DNA from: Neptunicoccus cionae
Lineage (GTDB): Bacteria > Pseudomonadota > Alphaproteobacteria > Rhodobacterales > Rhodobacteraceae
Direction of reading: 5' to 3'
Assembly: GCF_002860325.1 (NCBI RefSeq)
Contig: NZ_PKOJ01000001.1
Coordinates: forward strand, 1-64,000
Length of the DNA stretch: 64,000 bases
Program-made: the position numbers and the translations under genes
The notes under the pieces: generated by a model
What the model saw: the letters and a program-made list of their open reading frames with translations, nothing else
Databases searched by the model: none
What the model was told of the DNA's origin: nothing
Part shown: piece by piece, positions 8,895 through 17,403 of the stretch
How positions within the stretch are numbered: position 1 is the first letter of the stretch
Layout: each line of letters opens with the position of its first letter

Positions 8895-10205
8895 TTATAT
8901 TCCGAGCCGGTCCCGCACTCCGTACCACCACGATCCGGCGACCGAGTAAGGCACGCGGAACATCCGCCCGCCCGGGAACGGGTACCAAGGCACATTCTCG
9001 AACACGTCAAAGCGTGAGATATCGCCATCAATTGCTTCCGACAGAATGCGCCCGAAGGTGTGCGATCCGGTTACACCGTGGCCGGAGTAGCCGTGGGCAA
9101 AATAGGTGTTTTTCCCGATCCGCCCCATCTGGGGCACACGGCTGAAGGACAGGGCGAAATTACCGCTCCACGCGTAATCCACCTTTACGTTCTTCAGTTG
9201 CGGGAACACTTTTTCCATATTGCCCCGCAGCTTTGCCTCGATGTCGCGCGGATCAGCCCCGCCATAAACCGTGCCGCCGCCAAACAGCATGCGCTTGTCA
9301 CCGGACAGTCGGTAATAATCCAGAATGTAGCGAATATCTTCAACGCAGGCGTCTTGGGGCAGCAGCGAATGGGCCAGTTCCTCGCCCAGCGGCTCTGTCG
9401 CCATGACCTGCGTGGACACGGGCATCACGCGGGACGTCAGTGTCGGCACCACATGCCCCAGATAGGCATTGCCGCACAGCACCAGAGCTTTACAGGTCAG
9501 CGTGCCCTGCGTGGTGGTCACAACAGGACGGACCGCATCGGTGTCCACCGCTGTCACCATCGACATTTCGTAGATCGTACCACCCAGCATCTCGAACGCG
9601 GCCGCTTCCCCAAGCGCGAGGTTGAGCGGGTGCATATGGCCGCCGGAATGATCGATCAGTCCACCTTCATAAAGGTCGGAATTGATATGTTCACGCAGTT
9701 GCACCTTGTCCAACATCTCTTGGTTGTTGATGCCGTAGCTTTCCCAAAGTGCCTTGCGCTCTTCCAGCTCTTTCATATGGGCCTTGGTTAGGCCTGTGAA
9801 AATATTCTTATCCTTCAGATCGCACTGGATGTTGTAGGTCTTGATCCGCTCGCGGATGATCTCGCCGCCTTCCTGCACCAGACCGGCCACAAAGGTTGCC
9901 GTGTCCTGTCCGTAGCGTTTCTTGATTGTCTGAAGGCTGGCATTCAGACCGTTCACAATCTGCCCGCCATTGCGCCCCGAAGCACCCCAGCCAACCCGCG
10001 CGCCCTCTACGATAGCAACGTTATAGCCTTTTTCGACAAGATGCAGGCCAGTGGACAGACCGGAATAACCGGCACCGACGATACAGACATCCACCTCTTG
10101 CGCCCCAACCAGTGGCGGGCGCTCCGGCGCCGGATTGGCGGAAGCAGCATAATAGCTCTTTGTGTGGCTGCCATCACCGGCATAGTGTTTCGGCTTGGTC
10201 CCCAT
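8895..10205 (-). CDS. puuB: FAD-dependent gamma-glutamylputrescine oxidoreductase
   Basis: A 436-residue DAO-type flavoprotein. The Rossmann dinucleotide-binding motif VDVCIVGAGYSG lies near residues 38-50, and the second FAD-binding region with GYSGHG is near the C-terminus. PuuB oxidises gamma-glutamylputrescine to gamma-glutamyl-aminobutyraldehyde with release of ammonia and hydrogen peroxide. The ATG at 10205 overlaps the puuA stop by one base (TGATG); an adjacent TTG is disregarded. Its tight coupling to puuA supports this role over other amine oxidases. Confidence 0.9.
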   Translation of the reverse strand: MGTKPKHYAGDGSHTKSYYAASANPAPERPPLVGAQEVDVCIVGAGYSGLSTGLHLVEKGYNVAIVEGARVGWGASGRNGGQIVNGLNASLQTIKKRYGQDTATFVAGLVQEGGEIIRERIKTYNIQCDLKDKNIFTGLTKAHMKELEERKALWESYGINNQEMLDKVQLREHINSDLYEGGLIDHSGGHMHPLNLALGEAAAFEMLGGTIYEMSMVTAVDTDAVRPVVTTTQGTLTCKALVLCGNAYLGHVVPTLTSRVMPVSTQVMATEPLGEELAHSLLPQDACVEDIRYILDYYRLSGDKRMLFGGGTVYGGADPRDIEAKLRGNMEKVFPQLKNVKVDYAWSGNFALSFSRVPQMGRIGKNTYFAHGYSGHGVTGSHTFGRILSEAIDGDISRFDVFENVPWYPFPGGRMFRVPYSVAGSWWYGVRDRLGI

Positions 10206-11554
10206 CAAACGATCTCCAGATAGGAATGATATTCAAAATCAGTAACATAGCGCGAGAACCGCTTGAGTTCCTGCGCTTTACATTCCACCAGCAGGGTTTG
10301 CAGTTGTTCCGAAAAAATCTCGGGTACGTGCGAACCCACAGCGAAAGCCTCAATCGCGCTGGCCCAGTCGAGCGGCAGATGCGTCAGCTTCTGGCGGTAG
10401 GCATCCCCCGTGATAGGCGCGGGCGGTTGCATCTTGTTTTCAATGCCATGCAGGGCACCCCCAAGAATGCTGGTCAGCACCAGATAGGGATTGGCGTCCG
10501 CACCGGCGACACGGTGTTCGATGCGCCGCGCCTTGTGGTTGCCGCCCGGAATACGGATTGCCGCGGTGCGGTTTTCATAGCCCCACGCCACACCTGTCGG
10601 CGCATGAGCACCGGGCATCAGGCGGCGGTAGGAATTTTCGTGGGGTGCAAAGGTCAGGCTGTTCTGTTGCATGGTCGCCAGCAAGCCCGCCACCGCGCTC
10701 AGCATGATGTCCGATCCTTCTTCGCCGCCGTTGTCAAAAACATTGTCGCCGTTTTCGTCCAGCAAAGAGAAATGCACATGGAAACCGCTTCCGGCCCGCG
10801 CACCAAACGGTTTTGCCATAAAGGTTGCCGCAAAGCCGTGTTTACGGGCCACACCGCGCACCAGCCGCTTGAACAACACCGCATCGTCTGCCGCTTTCAG
10901 CGGATCATTGACATGCAGAAGGTTGATTTCAAACTGCCCTGCCCCGTTTTCGGAAATCGCAGCATCCGCCGGAATATCCTGCTCGGCGCAGGCTTCGTAA
11001 ACGTCATTCAGAAAAGCATCAAAGTGTTGCAATTCATCCAGCGAAAGAACCCCGTCGGAATCGAGCCTCTTGCCGGATACGGGCGAATGGGGCGCGCGGG
11101 GCTGGTCGCCGGAAGGATCAACAAGATAGAATTCCAGTTCGGTCGCCACGACAGGGGTCAGACCCATTGCGGCGTAGCGCTGCACGACAGCGTCCAGCGC
11201 ACGGCGCGGATCTGCCACGAAGGGTGTCCCGTCTTCCTTGTGCATCCACAACATTGCCATTGCGGACGGGCGCGCTGTCCAGTTGATTGGCAGAAGATCG
11301 CGTCCGGTAAATTCACAAACACCGTCGGAATCACCGGTTTCAAAGACAAGGGCGCTATTCTCGATATCTTCACCCCAGATATCCACGCTCACCACCGACA
11401 GTGGCATCCTGATTCCGCCGACAATGGCTTTTTCAGCCTGTTCTACAGGAATGCGCTTTCCACGCAGCGTCCCGTTCAGGTCACACACACAGGCGAAAAC
11501 CGTTTCAACTTCGGGGTGGTTTTCAAACCAGTTCTTTACGTCTTGAGCAAGCAT
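10205..11554 (-). CDS. puuA: gamma-glutamylputrescine synthetase (glutamine synthetase family)
   Basis: A 449-residue glutamine-synthetase-fold ligase. It joins glutamate to putrescine using ATP, the committed step of the glutamylated putrescine route. The catalytic domain shows ENGAGQFEINL near residue 200 and the ATP-site stretch FMAKPFG followed by GSGFHVHFSL near 245-260. The ATG at 11554 has an AGGAGG-like site (AAAGGAGGAGCT) directly upstream, so the longer frame that begins in the intergenic region is rejected. It is the first gene of the operon and diverges from the GntR regulator across about 130 bases holding repeated TGTGA motifs. Confidence 0.9.
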   Translation of the reverse strand: MLAQDVKNWFENHPEVETVFACVCDLNGTLRGKRIPVEQAEKAIVGGIRMPLSVVSVDIWGEDIENSALVFETGDSDGVCEFTGRDLLPINWTARPSAMAMLWMHKEDGTPFVADPRRALDAVVQRYAAMGLTPVVATELEFYLVDPSGDQPRAPHSPVSGKRLDSDGVLSLDELQHFDAFLNDVYEACAEQDIPADAAISENGAGQFEINLLHVNDPLKAADDAVLFKRLVRGVARKHGFAATFMAKPFGARAGSGFHVHFSLLDENGDNVFDNGGEEGSDIMLSAVAGLLATMQQNSLTFAPHENSYRRLMPGAHAPTGVAWGYENRTAAIRIPGGNHKARRIEHRVAGADANPYLVLTSILGGALHGIENKMQPPAPITGDAYRQKLTHLPLDWASAIEAFAVGSHVPEIFSEQLQTLLVECKAQELKRFSRYVTDFEYHSYLEIV

Positions 11555-11563
11555 AGCTCCTCC

Positions 11564-11602
11564 TTTGTGATAGCGATCTAACATATGTGATACCATTTGT
11601 GA
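11564..11602. promoter_or_regulatory. candidate operator for the GntR regulator (repeated TTTGTGA)
   Basis: Three direct repeats lie between puuA and the GntR gene: TTTGTGA at 11564-11570, TATGTGA at 11584-11590 and TTTGTGA at 11596-11602. The middle copy continues as TGTGATACC, which recurs before puuC at 12476. The first copy overlaps the puuA ribosome-site region and the others lie just upstream. Sharing of the motif by the only two putrescine-pathway promoters in the window suggests that it is the binding site of the neighbouring regulator. Confidence 0.5.
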
Positions 11603-11682
11603 ACTTGCTATTTTCTTTTTTACTTGGGCTTGGGATTTCCGTAGTGTAGGCGCAGAGACTGCCCTGTAAGGGCCGTGCCGAA

Positions 11683-12375
11683 ATGACCGGAAGTACGATA
11701 GTGAACATCCCAGAACTCCCCGCTGACGAAGATACGACAGGCCAGGAATCGGTTTATGCACGGCTGCGCCATGCCATCATGATCGGCACGATTGAACCGG
11801 GAACCAATCTGACAATGCGCGGTCTTGCGGATGCGATGGGGCTGAGCCCGACTCCCGTGCGCGAAGCTGTCAGACGGCTCAATTCGGAAAACGCCATCGA
11901 AATCCTACCCAACCGCCGCATGGCAATTCCGGAAATGACATTAGGCCGGTTTGAGGAACTTGTGGCGCTGAGGGTCACTCTGGAAGTTCACGCTGCCGAG
12001 CGGGCTTTACCCTATATATCTGATATTGTTATCGAAAAACTTCAAATGCTGGATGACCGCATGGATGAAGCCCTGCGCGACGAAAACCTTGATAAGCTTA
12101 CGGTACTGAACCAGAGATTCCACCGGATGCTTTATTGCGTAAATCCGAATCAGGTTTCCATTCCCGCAATTGAAAGCGTCTGGCTGCAGCTTGGCCCGTT
12201 TCAGCGGCAGGTGGTCAAACGGGTTAAGGAATTCTACAAGATCGATCGCCACAAAGAAATCCTGAGCGCCCTTCAAGCCCGTGATGTGGCTGCCCTGATG
12301 ATCGCCACCGAAAGCGACATCCGCGAAGGCATCAGTCGCAGCGGCAGGCGGGTGTTAACCGACGGTATAGGCTGA
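11683..12375 (+). CDS. GntR-family transcriptional regulator (FadR/FCD type) of putrescine use
   Basis: A 230-residue regulator. The N-terminal winged helix spans about residues 20-90 (SVYARLRHAIM, then SPTPVREAVRRL as the recognition-helix region). It is followed by an all-helical FCD ligand domain with candidate metal-binding histidines, for example in NQRFHRML. It lies back-to-back with puuA and just before puuC, so it probably controls both in response to putrescine or a pathway aldehyde. The ligand is not visible from the sequence. No enzyme domain is attached. Confidence 0.88.
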   Translation: MTGSTIVNIPELPADEDTTGQESVYARLRHAIMIGTIEPGTNLTMRGLADAMGLSPTPVREAVRRLNSENAIEILPNRRMAIPEMTLGRFEELVALRVTLEVHAAERALPYISDIVIEKLQMLDDRMDEALRDENLDKLTVLNQRFHRMLYCVNPNQVSIPAIESVWLQLGPFQRQVVKRVKEFYKIDRHKEILSALQARDVAALMIATESDIREGISRSGRRVLTDGIG

Positions 12376-12473
12376 CAGTAAGCCTTCAGCCCTTACGCAG
12401 TTTAAGACTCCGGTACGCGGATCAGCCCCCTAAGCAACGAATCAACCCGACTTCACTTGCCCATATTCGAAAT

Positions 12474-12507
12474 TTTGTGATACCTTTTGGAAAAACGACA
12501 TCACAAA
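12474..12507. promoter_or_regulatory. candidate operator before puuC (inverted TTTGTGA)
   Basis: TTTGTGA (12474-12480) and its inverse TCACAAA (12501-12507) flank a 20-base centre containing TACC. TGTGATACC here is identical to the copy in the puuA promoter. The element ends 14 bases before the puuC ATG, a position suited to repression by the adjacent GntR protein. Confidence 0.5.
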
Positions 12508-12521
12508 TAAGGCAGCGCAAA

Positions 12522-14027
12522 ATGACCGTACATTCAAAACAGGACTGGCACGCCAAAGCAGAGTCTCTTCGAATCAGCCACAGGATGGTGATTGGCGGGA
12601 ATTCAGTGGATGCCGCATCCGGCGAAACCTTCGCCTCGATCAGCCCGATTGACGGCCGCATGCTGGCGCAGGTTGCCTGCGGCGGTTTGGAGGACGTGAA
12701 CCGCGCAGCGTCGGCCGCGCGCCGCGCATTCGAAGACGGCCGCTGGGCTGCCCGCCCTCCGGCAGAACGTAAACTGGTGCTGCGCAGGTTTGCCGATCTT
12801 ATTCGCGCCCACAGAGACGAACTCGCGCTTCTGGAAACTCTCGACATGGGTAAGCCCATCTCGGACAGCACCTCAATTGATGTGCGTGCGGTTTCTAACT
12901 GTTTTGACTGGTACGGCGAGGCTATCGACAAAATCTATGATGAAATCGCCCCCACGGCGGCCAGTGCCGTCGCTATGGTAACAAAAGAACCGCTGGGCGT
13001 GGTGGCTGCTGTCGTGCCATGGAATTTCCCGATGCTGATGGCCGCATGGAAGGTCGCGCCCGCGCTTGCCACTGGAAACTCCGTCATTTTGAAACCTGCC
13101 GAACAATCGCCTCTGTCCGCGATCCGTCTGGCCGAACTGGCACTGGAAGCTGGCATCCCAGAAGGTGTCTTTAATGTCGTCACCGGCAGCGGGCCGGAGG
13201 TTGGCCGCGCCCTTGGGTTGCATATGGATGTAGACGGTCTGTTCTTCACCGGTTCCACGCAGGTTGGAAAGTATTTTATGGAGTATTCTGCACAATCCAA
13301 TCTGAAACGGCTCGGGCTGGAACTGGGCGGGAAAAGTCCCAACATCATCCTGTCAAGCTATCCCGATACAGAACATGCGGCCAGCACCTCGGCCCATTCG
13401 GCTTTCTTCAACCAAGGTGAAATGTGCACCTGTCCCAGCCGCCTGATCGTTGAACGCTCCATTCAGGACGAAGTTGTTGAAACCCTGTTGAATGTCAGCC
13501 GCGAATATTTGCCCGCAGATCCGCTGGATCCGGCGACCCGCATGGGAGCGATCGTGGACGCACGCCACGCAACCCGTGTTCTGGAGTTCGCAGACCACGC
13601 CAGAGCCGATGGCGCAGAGGTCATCACAGGCGGAAAGCGGGCGCTGGAGGAAACCGGTGGCAGCTATATTGAGCCGACAATCTTCAACAACGCTACAAAT
13701 GACATGCGGATCGCGCAGGAAGAAATTTTCGGCCCGATGTTAACCGTGATACCCGTGGACAGTCTGGATGAAGCGATCACAGTGGCAAATGACAGTTGTT
13801 ACGGTCTGGCATCAGCCGTCTGGACCGATGATCTGGCAACGGCCCATAAAGTTTCCAAAAGCATCCGCGCCGGTCTGGTCTATGTGAACTGCTATGATTG
13901 CGATGACATGACGACACCTTTCGGCGGCTTTAAGGAATCCGGAATCGGGCGGGACAAGTCGTTGCACGCGCTGGACAAATACGTCGAACTGAAGACCACG
14001 TGGATCAACATCTCTGGCAGGTCCTAA
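12522..14027 (+). CDS. puuC: aldehyde dehydrogenase, probable gamma-glutamyl-gamma-aminobutyraldehyde dehydrogenase
   Basis: A 501-residue aldehyde dehydrogenase with PWNFPM, FTGST, the LELGG glutamate and the catalytic cysteine in GEMCTCPSR. PuuC enzymes of this length oxidise gamma-glutamyl-aminobutyraldehyde to gamma-glutamyl-GABA, the one step otherwise missing from the operon on the left. It is on the other strand, 146 bases after the regulator gene, and carries the same putative operator. The ATG at 12522 is chosen because the in-frame alternative at 12477 lies inside that operator. Its 3' end overlaps the convergent LysR gene by four bases. Confidence 0.85.
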   Translation: MTVHSKQDWHAKAESLRISHRMVIGGNSVDAASGETFASISPIDGRMLAQVACGGLEDVNRAASAARRAFEDGRWAARPPAERKLVLRRFADLIRAHRDELALLETLDMGKPISDSTSIDVRAVSNCFDWYGEAIDKIYDEIAPTAASAVAMVTKEPLGVVAAVVPWNFPMLMAAWKVAPALATGNSVILKPAEQSPLSAIRLAELALEAGIPEGVFNVVTGSGPEVGRALGLHMDVDGLFFTGSTQVGKYFMEYSAQSNLKRLGLELGGKSPNIILSSYPDTEHAASTSAHSAFFNQGEMCTCPSRLIVERSIQDEVVETLLNVSREYLPADPLDPATRMGAIVDARHATRVLEFADHARADGAEVITGGKRALEETGGSYIEPTIFNNATNDMRIAQEEIFGPMLTVIPVDSLDEAITVANDSCYGLASAVWTDDLATAHKVSKSIRAGLVYVNCYDCDDMTTPFGGFKESGIGRDKSLHALDKYVELKTTWINISGRS

Positions 14028-14923
14028 CCGGCTGCGGCGGTGCGGTGCAGCCAGTCTGCGAAACTGTCCATCGTCGGACTGTCAATGCTAGCGGCGGGCC
14101 GGATCAGCGCATAAGGTGTTGACCCGTCCATCCCCTGCGGATGGACCTGCCGCAGGGACCCCGCCGCCAGCGCGGATTGCACGAAAATATCCGGCAAAAG
14201 TGCAATCCCCAGCCCGGCCTGTGCTGCAGAGATCACCATCTCGAAATGTTGCACGCGCGGCCCCTGAAGCCGTTCCTGCGGCCGCACACCAAGTTGAAAA
14301 AACCAGTCGTTCCAAAGCTCCGGACGTGTGGCAAGCTGGATCAGCGGGAAGGCAGCCAGTTGTTCGGGCGACAGCAGCTCCGCCCCGTTCAGCAACTCCG
14401 GCGCGGCCACCGTAATCAGTGTTTCATCCAGAAGGTGCCGCACATCCGTGCCCTTGCGCGCCATAACCGCTCTTTGAATCGCGGCGTCAAAAGGGCTTTC
14501 GTCGAAATCCACCGGATGCAGGGCAGATGTCAGGTCGATGGATACATCGGGACAGGCTTTCAGAAATTCCGGCAGCCGCGGGATAAGCCATGTAGAAGCG
14601 AGCGTCGGCAACACCGCCAGCCGCAACACGTCGCCACCCTTGCCAAAGGCCATTGTCATACGGGCCGAACGGTCCAGCGCCGCCAGTATTTCGCGGGATT
14701 CATGCACCATTGCCCGCCCGGCATCAGACAGCTGCAAGCGTTTGCGCACCCTGTGGAACAGTTGCACGCCAAGGCGTTCCTCCAGCGAGCGGATCGACCG
14801 GCTGACTGCACTTTGCGTCAGGTTCAGCGCCTCCGCCGCGCGAGAAACAGACCCGAGATCGCCACAAAACACCAAGGCACGCAGCTCCGGTATGCTGGGG
14901 GTATAGTTAGGACGCAGGACCAT
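14024..14923 (-). CDS. LysR-family transcriptional regulator (GcvA-like), divergent from gcdH
   Basis: A 299-residue LysR regulator. The N-terminal winged helix covers about residues 8-65 (SVSRAAEALNLTQSAVSRSI), and a periplasmic-binding-protein-like effector domain follows. It is transcribed away from glutaryl-CoA dehydrogenase with 92 bases between the starts, the classic arrangement for control of gcdH by a GcdR-type activator. Several ATG codons precede the helix-turn-helix; I chose 14923, and 14941 is also possible. Glutarate or glutaryl-CoA is the likely effector, by inference. Confidence 0.85.
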   Translation of the reverse strand: MVLRPNYTPSIPELRALVFCGDLGSVSRAAEALNLTQSAVSRSIRSLEERLGVQLFHRVRKRLQLSDAGRAMVHESREILAALDRSARMTMAFGKGGDVLRLAVLPTLASTWLIPRLPEFLKACPDVSIDLTSALHPVDFDESPFDAAIQRAVMARKGTDVRHLLDETLITVAAPELLNGAELLSPEQLAAFPLIQLATRPELWNDWFFQLGVRPQERLQGPRVQHFEMVISAAQAGLGIALLPDIFVQSALAAGSLRQVHPQGMDGSTPYALIRPAASIDSPTMDSFADWLHRTAAAG

Positions 14924-15015
14924 AATATTACAAAAACTCATCAACTGTGGAATTTCTATCGTTATTAAAATTCTGCCGGTTTTGCTAGTCAGACGCAAAC
15001 AAAAGGAACACCTTC

Positions 15016-16224
15016 ATGACCCTGAAAGCCAAAGACGCCCCCGATTTGAACCGTTTCAACTGGGAAGATCCTTTCGCACTGGAAACCCAGCTTACCGAGG
15101 AAGAACGGATGCTGCGCGATGCGGCCAAAGCCTATGCGCAAGACAAACTGCAACCTCGTGTGATCGCCGCCTTCCGCGACGAGGAGACTGACCCTTCCAT
15201 ATTCCGCGAAATGGGTGAAATGGGGCTTCTGGGCGTAACTATTCCAGAGGAATACGGAGGGCTTGGCGCGTCCTATGTGGCCTACGGTCTTGTCGCGCGC
15301 GAAGTAGAGCGGGTGGATTCTGGTTATCGTTCGATGATGTCGGTGCAGTCGTCGCTGGTCATGTACCCGATCTATGCCTACGGCTCAGAAGAACAGCGCA
15401 AGAAATACCTTCCAAAACTCGCCAGCGGTGAATTTATCGGGTGTTTCGGGCTGACGGAACCGGATGCGGGTTCCGATCCGGGCGGCATGAAAACCACGGC
15501 GAAAAAGACCGCCGACGGCTATGTCATTTCAGGCAGCAAGATGTGGATTTCCAACAGCCCGATTGCGGATGTTTTTGTTGTCTGGGCCAAATCCGAAGCC
15601 CACGGCGGCAAGATACGCGGCTTTGTTCTTGAAAAAGGTATGCAGGGTCTGTCTGCCCCGAAAATCGGCGGCAAACTGTCCCTGCGGGCCAGCATCACCG
15701 GCGAAATTGTGATGGACAATGTAGAGGTCGGTGAAGACGCCCTGCTGCCGAATGTGGAGGGTTTGAAAGGCCCGTTCGGCTGTCTCAACCGCGCCCGTTA
15801 CGGCATCAGTTGGGGCGCACTTGGCGCGGCTGAATTCTGCATGGAAGCGGCCCGCCAGTACGGGCTTGACCGCAAGCAGTTTGGCAAACCGCTTGCCCAG
15901 ACCCAGCTTCACCAGTTGAAACTGGCCAATATGCTGACCGATATCAGCCTTGGTCTGCAAGCCAGCCTGCGGGTCGGCCGGTTGCTCGACTCTGCCGAAG
16001 CGGCCCCTGAAATGATCTCTGTCATCAAACGCAACAACTGCGGCAAGGCGCTGGATATTGCACGGGTGGCACGGGACATGCACGGCGGCAACGGGATTTC
16101 AGAGGAATTCCAGATCATGCGCCATATGGTGAACCTTGAAACTGTGAATACTTACGAAGGCACCCATGACGTGCACGCGCTGATCCTCGGGCGGGCGATC
16201 ACCGGCCTGCAAGCTTTCTACTAA
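15016..16224 (+). CDS. gcdH: glutaryl-CoA dehydrogenase
   Basis: A 402-residue acyl-CoA dehydrogenase that oxidatively decarboxylates glutaryl-CoA to crotonyl-CoA in lysine and glutarate breakdown. It shows the [11 protein letters not shown] flavin/substrate region near residue 145, [16 protein letters not shown], and the catalytic glutamate in [17 protein letters not shown] near the C-terminus, which is typical of GcdH. The start has AAGGA eight bases upstream. Electrons would pass to electron-transfer flavoprotein, which is not encoded here. It is the first gene of a probable operon with buk and ptb. Confidence 0.94.
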   Translation: MTLKAKDAPDLNRFNWEDPFALETQLTEEERMLRDAAKAYAQDKLQPRVIAAFRDEETDPSIFREMGEMGLLGVTIPEEYGGLGASYVAYGLVAREVERVDSGYRSMMSVQSSLVMYPIYAYGSEEQRKKYLPKLASGEFIGCFGLTEPDAGSDPGGMKTTAKKTADGYVISGSKMWISNSPIADVFVVWAKSEAHGGKIRGFVLEKGMQGLSAPKIGGKLSLRASITGEIVMDNVEVGEDALLPNVEGLKGPFGCLNRARYGISWGALGAAEFCMEAARQYGLDRKQFGKPLAQTQLHQLKLANMLTDISLGLQASLRVGRLLDSAEAAPEMISVIKRNNCGKALDIARVARDMHGGNGISEEFQIMRHMVNLETVNTYEGTHDVHALILGRAITGLQAFY

Positions 16225-16238
16225 ATACATTTAATCGG

Positions 16239-16262
16239 TGCGCGCCCCACGTCCGGCGCGCA
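16239..16262 (+). other. hairpin between gcdH and buk
   Basis: TGCGCGCC (16239-16246) pairs with GGCGCGCA (16255-16262) over an 8-base loop. No T-run follows, so I read it as an intercistronic or partial termination structure and not a full terminator. It could lower kinase expression relative to gcdH. Confidence 0.55.
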
Positions 16263-16290
16263 TCCCGCCTTCCTGTGTCGGGAATGTTTC

Positions 16291-17403
16291 ATGTTAAACA
16301 ATCATCTGATCCTCACCATAAATCCGGGTACAACAACCACGCGGCTGGGGCTTTACCGCCCTGACGACGGGAAGGTTTTTCCTGTGCAGGACGTCACCAT
16401 CGAACATGACGAAACCCGCATGGCCGGATTTGCTACGGTATCGGACCAACTGGAATTCCGCGCCCGCGCAATCGCCGGTTTCCTGCGGGACCAACCTGAT
16501 GGTCTGCGCCTTGCAGCCGTTGCAGGGCGCGGGGGGATGCTCAGCCCGGTGCCTGCCGGCGTTATCGAAGTGAATGAGGCGCTGGTAAATTTCGCGCTGC
16601 ATCGCCCGCTTTACGCCCACGCCTCCAATCTCGGGGCGCCACTGGCCCGCGCAATCGCGGCCCAACACGGGGTGCGCGCCTTTATCGTCGATCCGGTATC
16701 CGTAGATGAACTGCCCGAAGTGGCTCGCATTTCCGGCTTTCCGGAAATCCCGCGCTTTTCTTTTCTACACGCGCTGAATATTCGCGCCTGCGGGCGCAGG
16801 TTCGCGGCAGAACTGGACAAACCATTTGAACGTCTGAATGCCGTTGTGGTCCATTTGGGGGCGGGCATTTCCGTTGCCGCCCTGAAGCAGGGGCGGATTG
16901 TTGAAAGCACGAACAGGATGGAAAACGCCCCCTTTTCGCCAGAGCGGGCAGGCGGCCTGCCGGTGATGCCGCTGATAGACCTGTGCTATTCCGGTAAATA
17001 CAGTCAGAGCGAACTGAAACGCAAACTCTACGGGAACGGCGGCGTTTTTGCCTATCTCGGCACCAAGGACATGCGTCAGGTCGAAGCCATGATCGAAAGC
17101 GGTGACAGTCAGGCCGCGCTGGTGTTCGAGGCAATGCTCTACCAGATCCGCAAAGCCATAGGCGCAATGGCGGCCGTTCTGGATTTCGCACCGGACGGAA
17201 TTATCCTGACTGGCGGCATGGCCCATTCCGACCGGATCACAGGTAGCCTGACTCAGGGGTGCGGCACCATCGCACCCGTGCGCATTTATGCAGGCAGCTA
17301 CGAAAGCGAAGCGCTGGCCGCAGGTGCAGCACGGGTTCTGGCGGGACAGGAAGCAGCCATGCACTGGCCCATAGAACCGGACACGCGTGGGTGTGCGGCA
17401 TGA
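16291..17403 (+). CDS. buk: butyrate kinase family protein
   Basis: A 370-residue acetokinase-family enzyme. The N-terminal phosphate-binding motif is INPGTTTTRLG and the central motif VVHLGAGISVAAL is typical of butyrate kinase. Such kinases interconvert a short-chain acyl phosphate plus ADP with the acid plus ATP. Its TGA overlaps the ATG of ptb, so kinase and transacylase act as a pair. Butyrate kinase is uncommon in this type of organism, and the position after gcdH suggests that the substrate is glutarate or a C4 acid derived from crotonyl-CoA. The exact acid cannot be read from the sequence. Confidence 0.85.
   Translation: MLNNHLILTINPGTTTTRLGLYRPDDGKVFPVQDVTIEHDETRMAGFATVSDQLEFRARAIAGFLRDQPDGLRLAAVAGRGGMLSPVPAGVIEVNEALVNFALHRPLYAHASNLGAPLARAIAAQHGVRAFIVDPVSVDELPEVARISGFPEIPRFSFLHALNIRACGRRFAAELDKPFERLNAVVVHLGAGISVAALKQGRIVESTNRMENAPFSPERAGGLPVMPLIDLCYSGKYSQSELKRKLYGNGGVFAYLGTKDMRQVEAMIESGDSQAALVFEAMLYQIRKAIGAMAAVLDFAPDGIILTGGMAHSDRITGSLTQGCGTIAPVRIYAGSYESEALAAGAARVLAGQEAAMHWPIEPDTRGCAA

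Noticed and set aside
16291-17403. Acetate kinase instead of butyrate kinase
   Set aside because: The HLGAGISVAA motif, the 370-residue length and pairing with a phosphotransbutyrylase fit butyrate kinase better.
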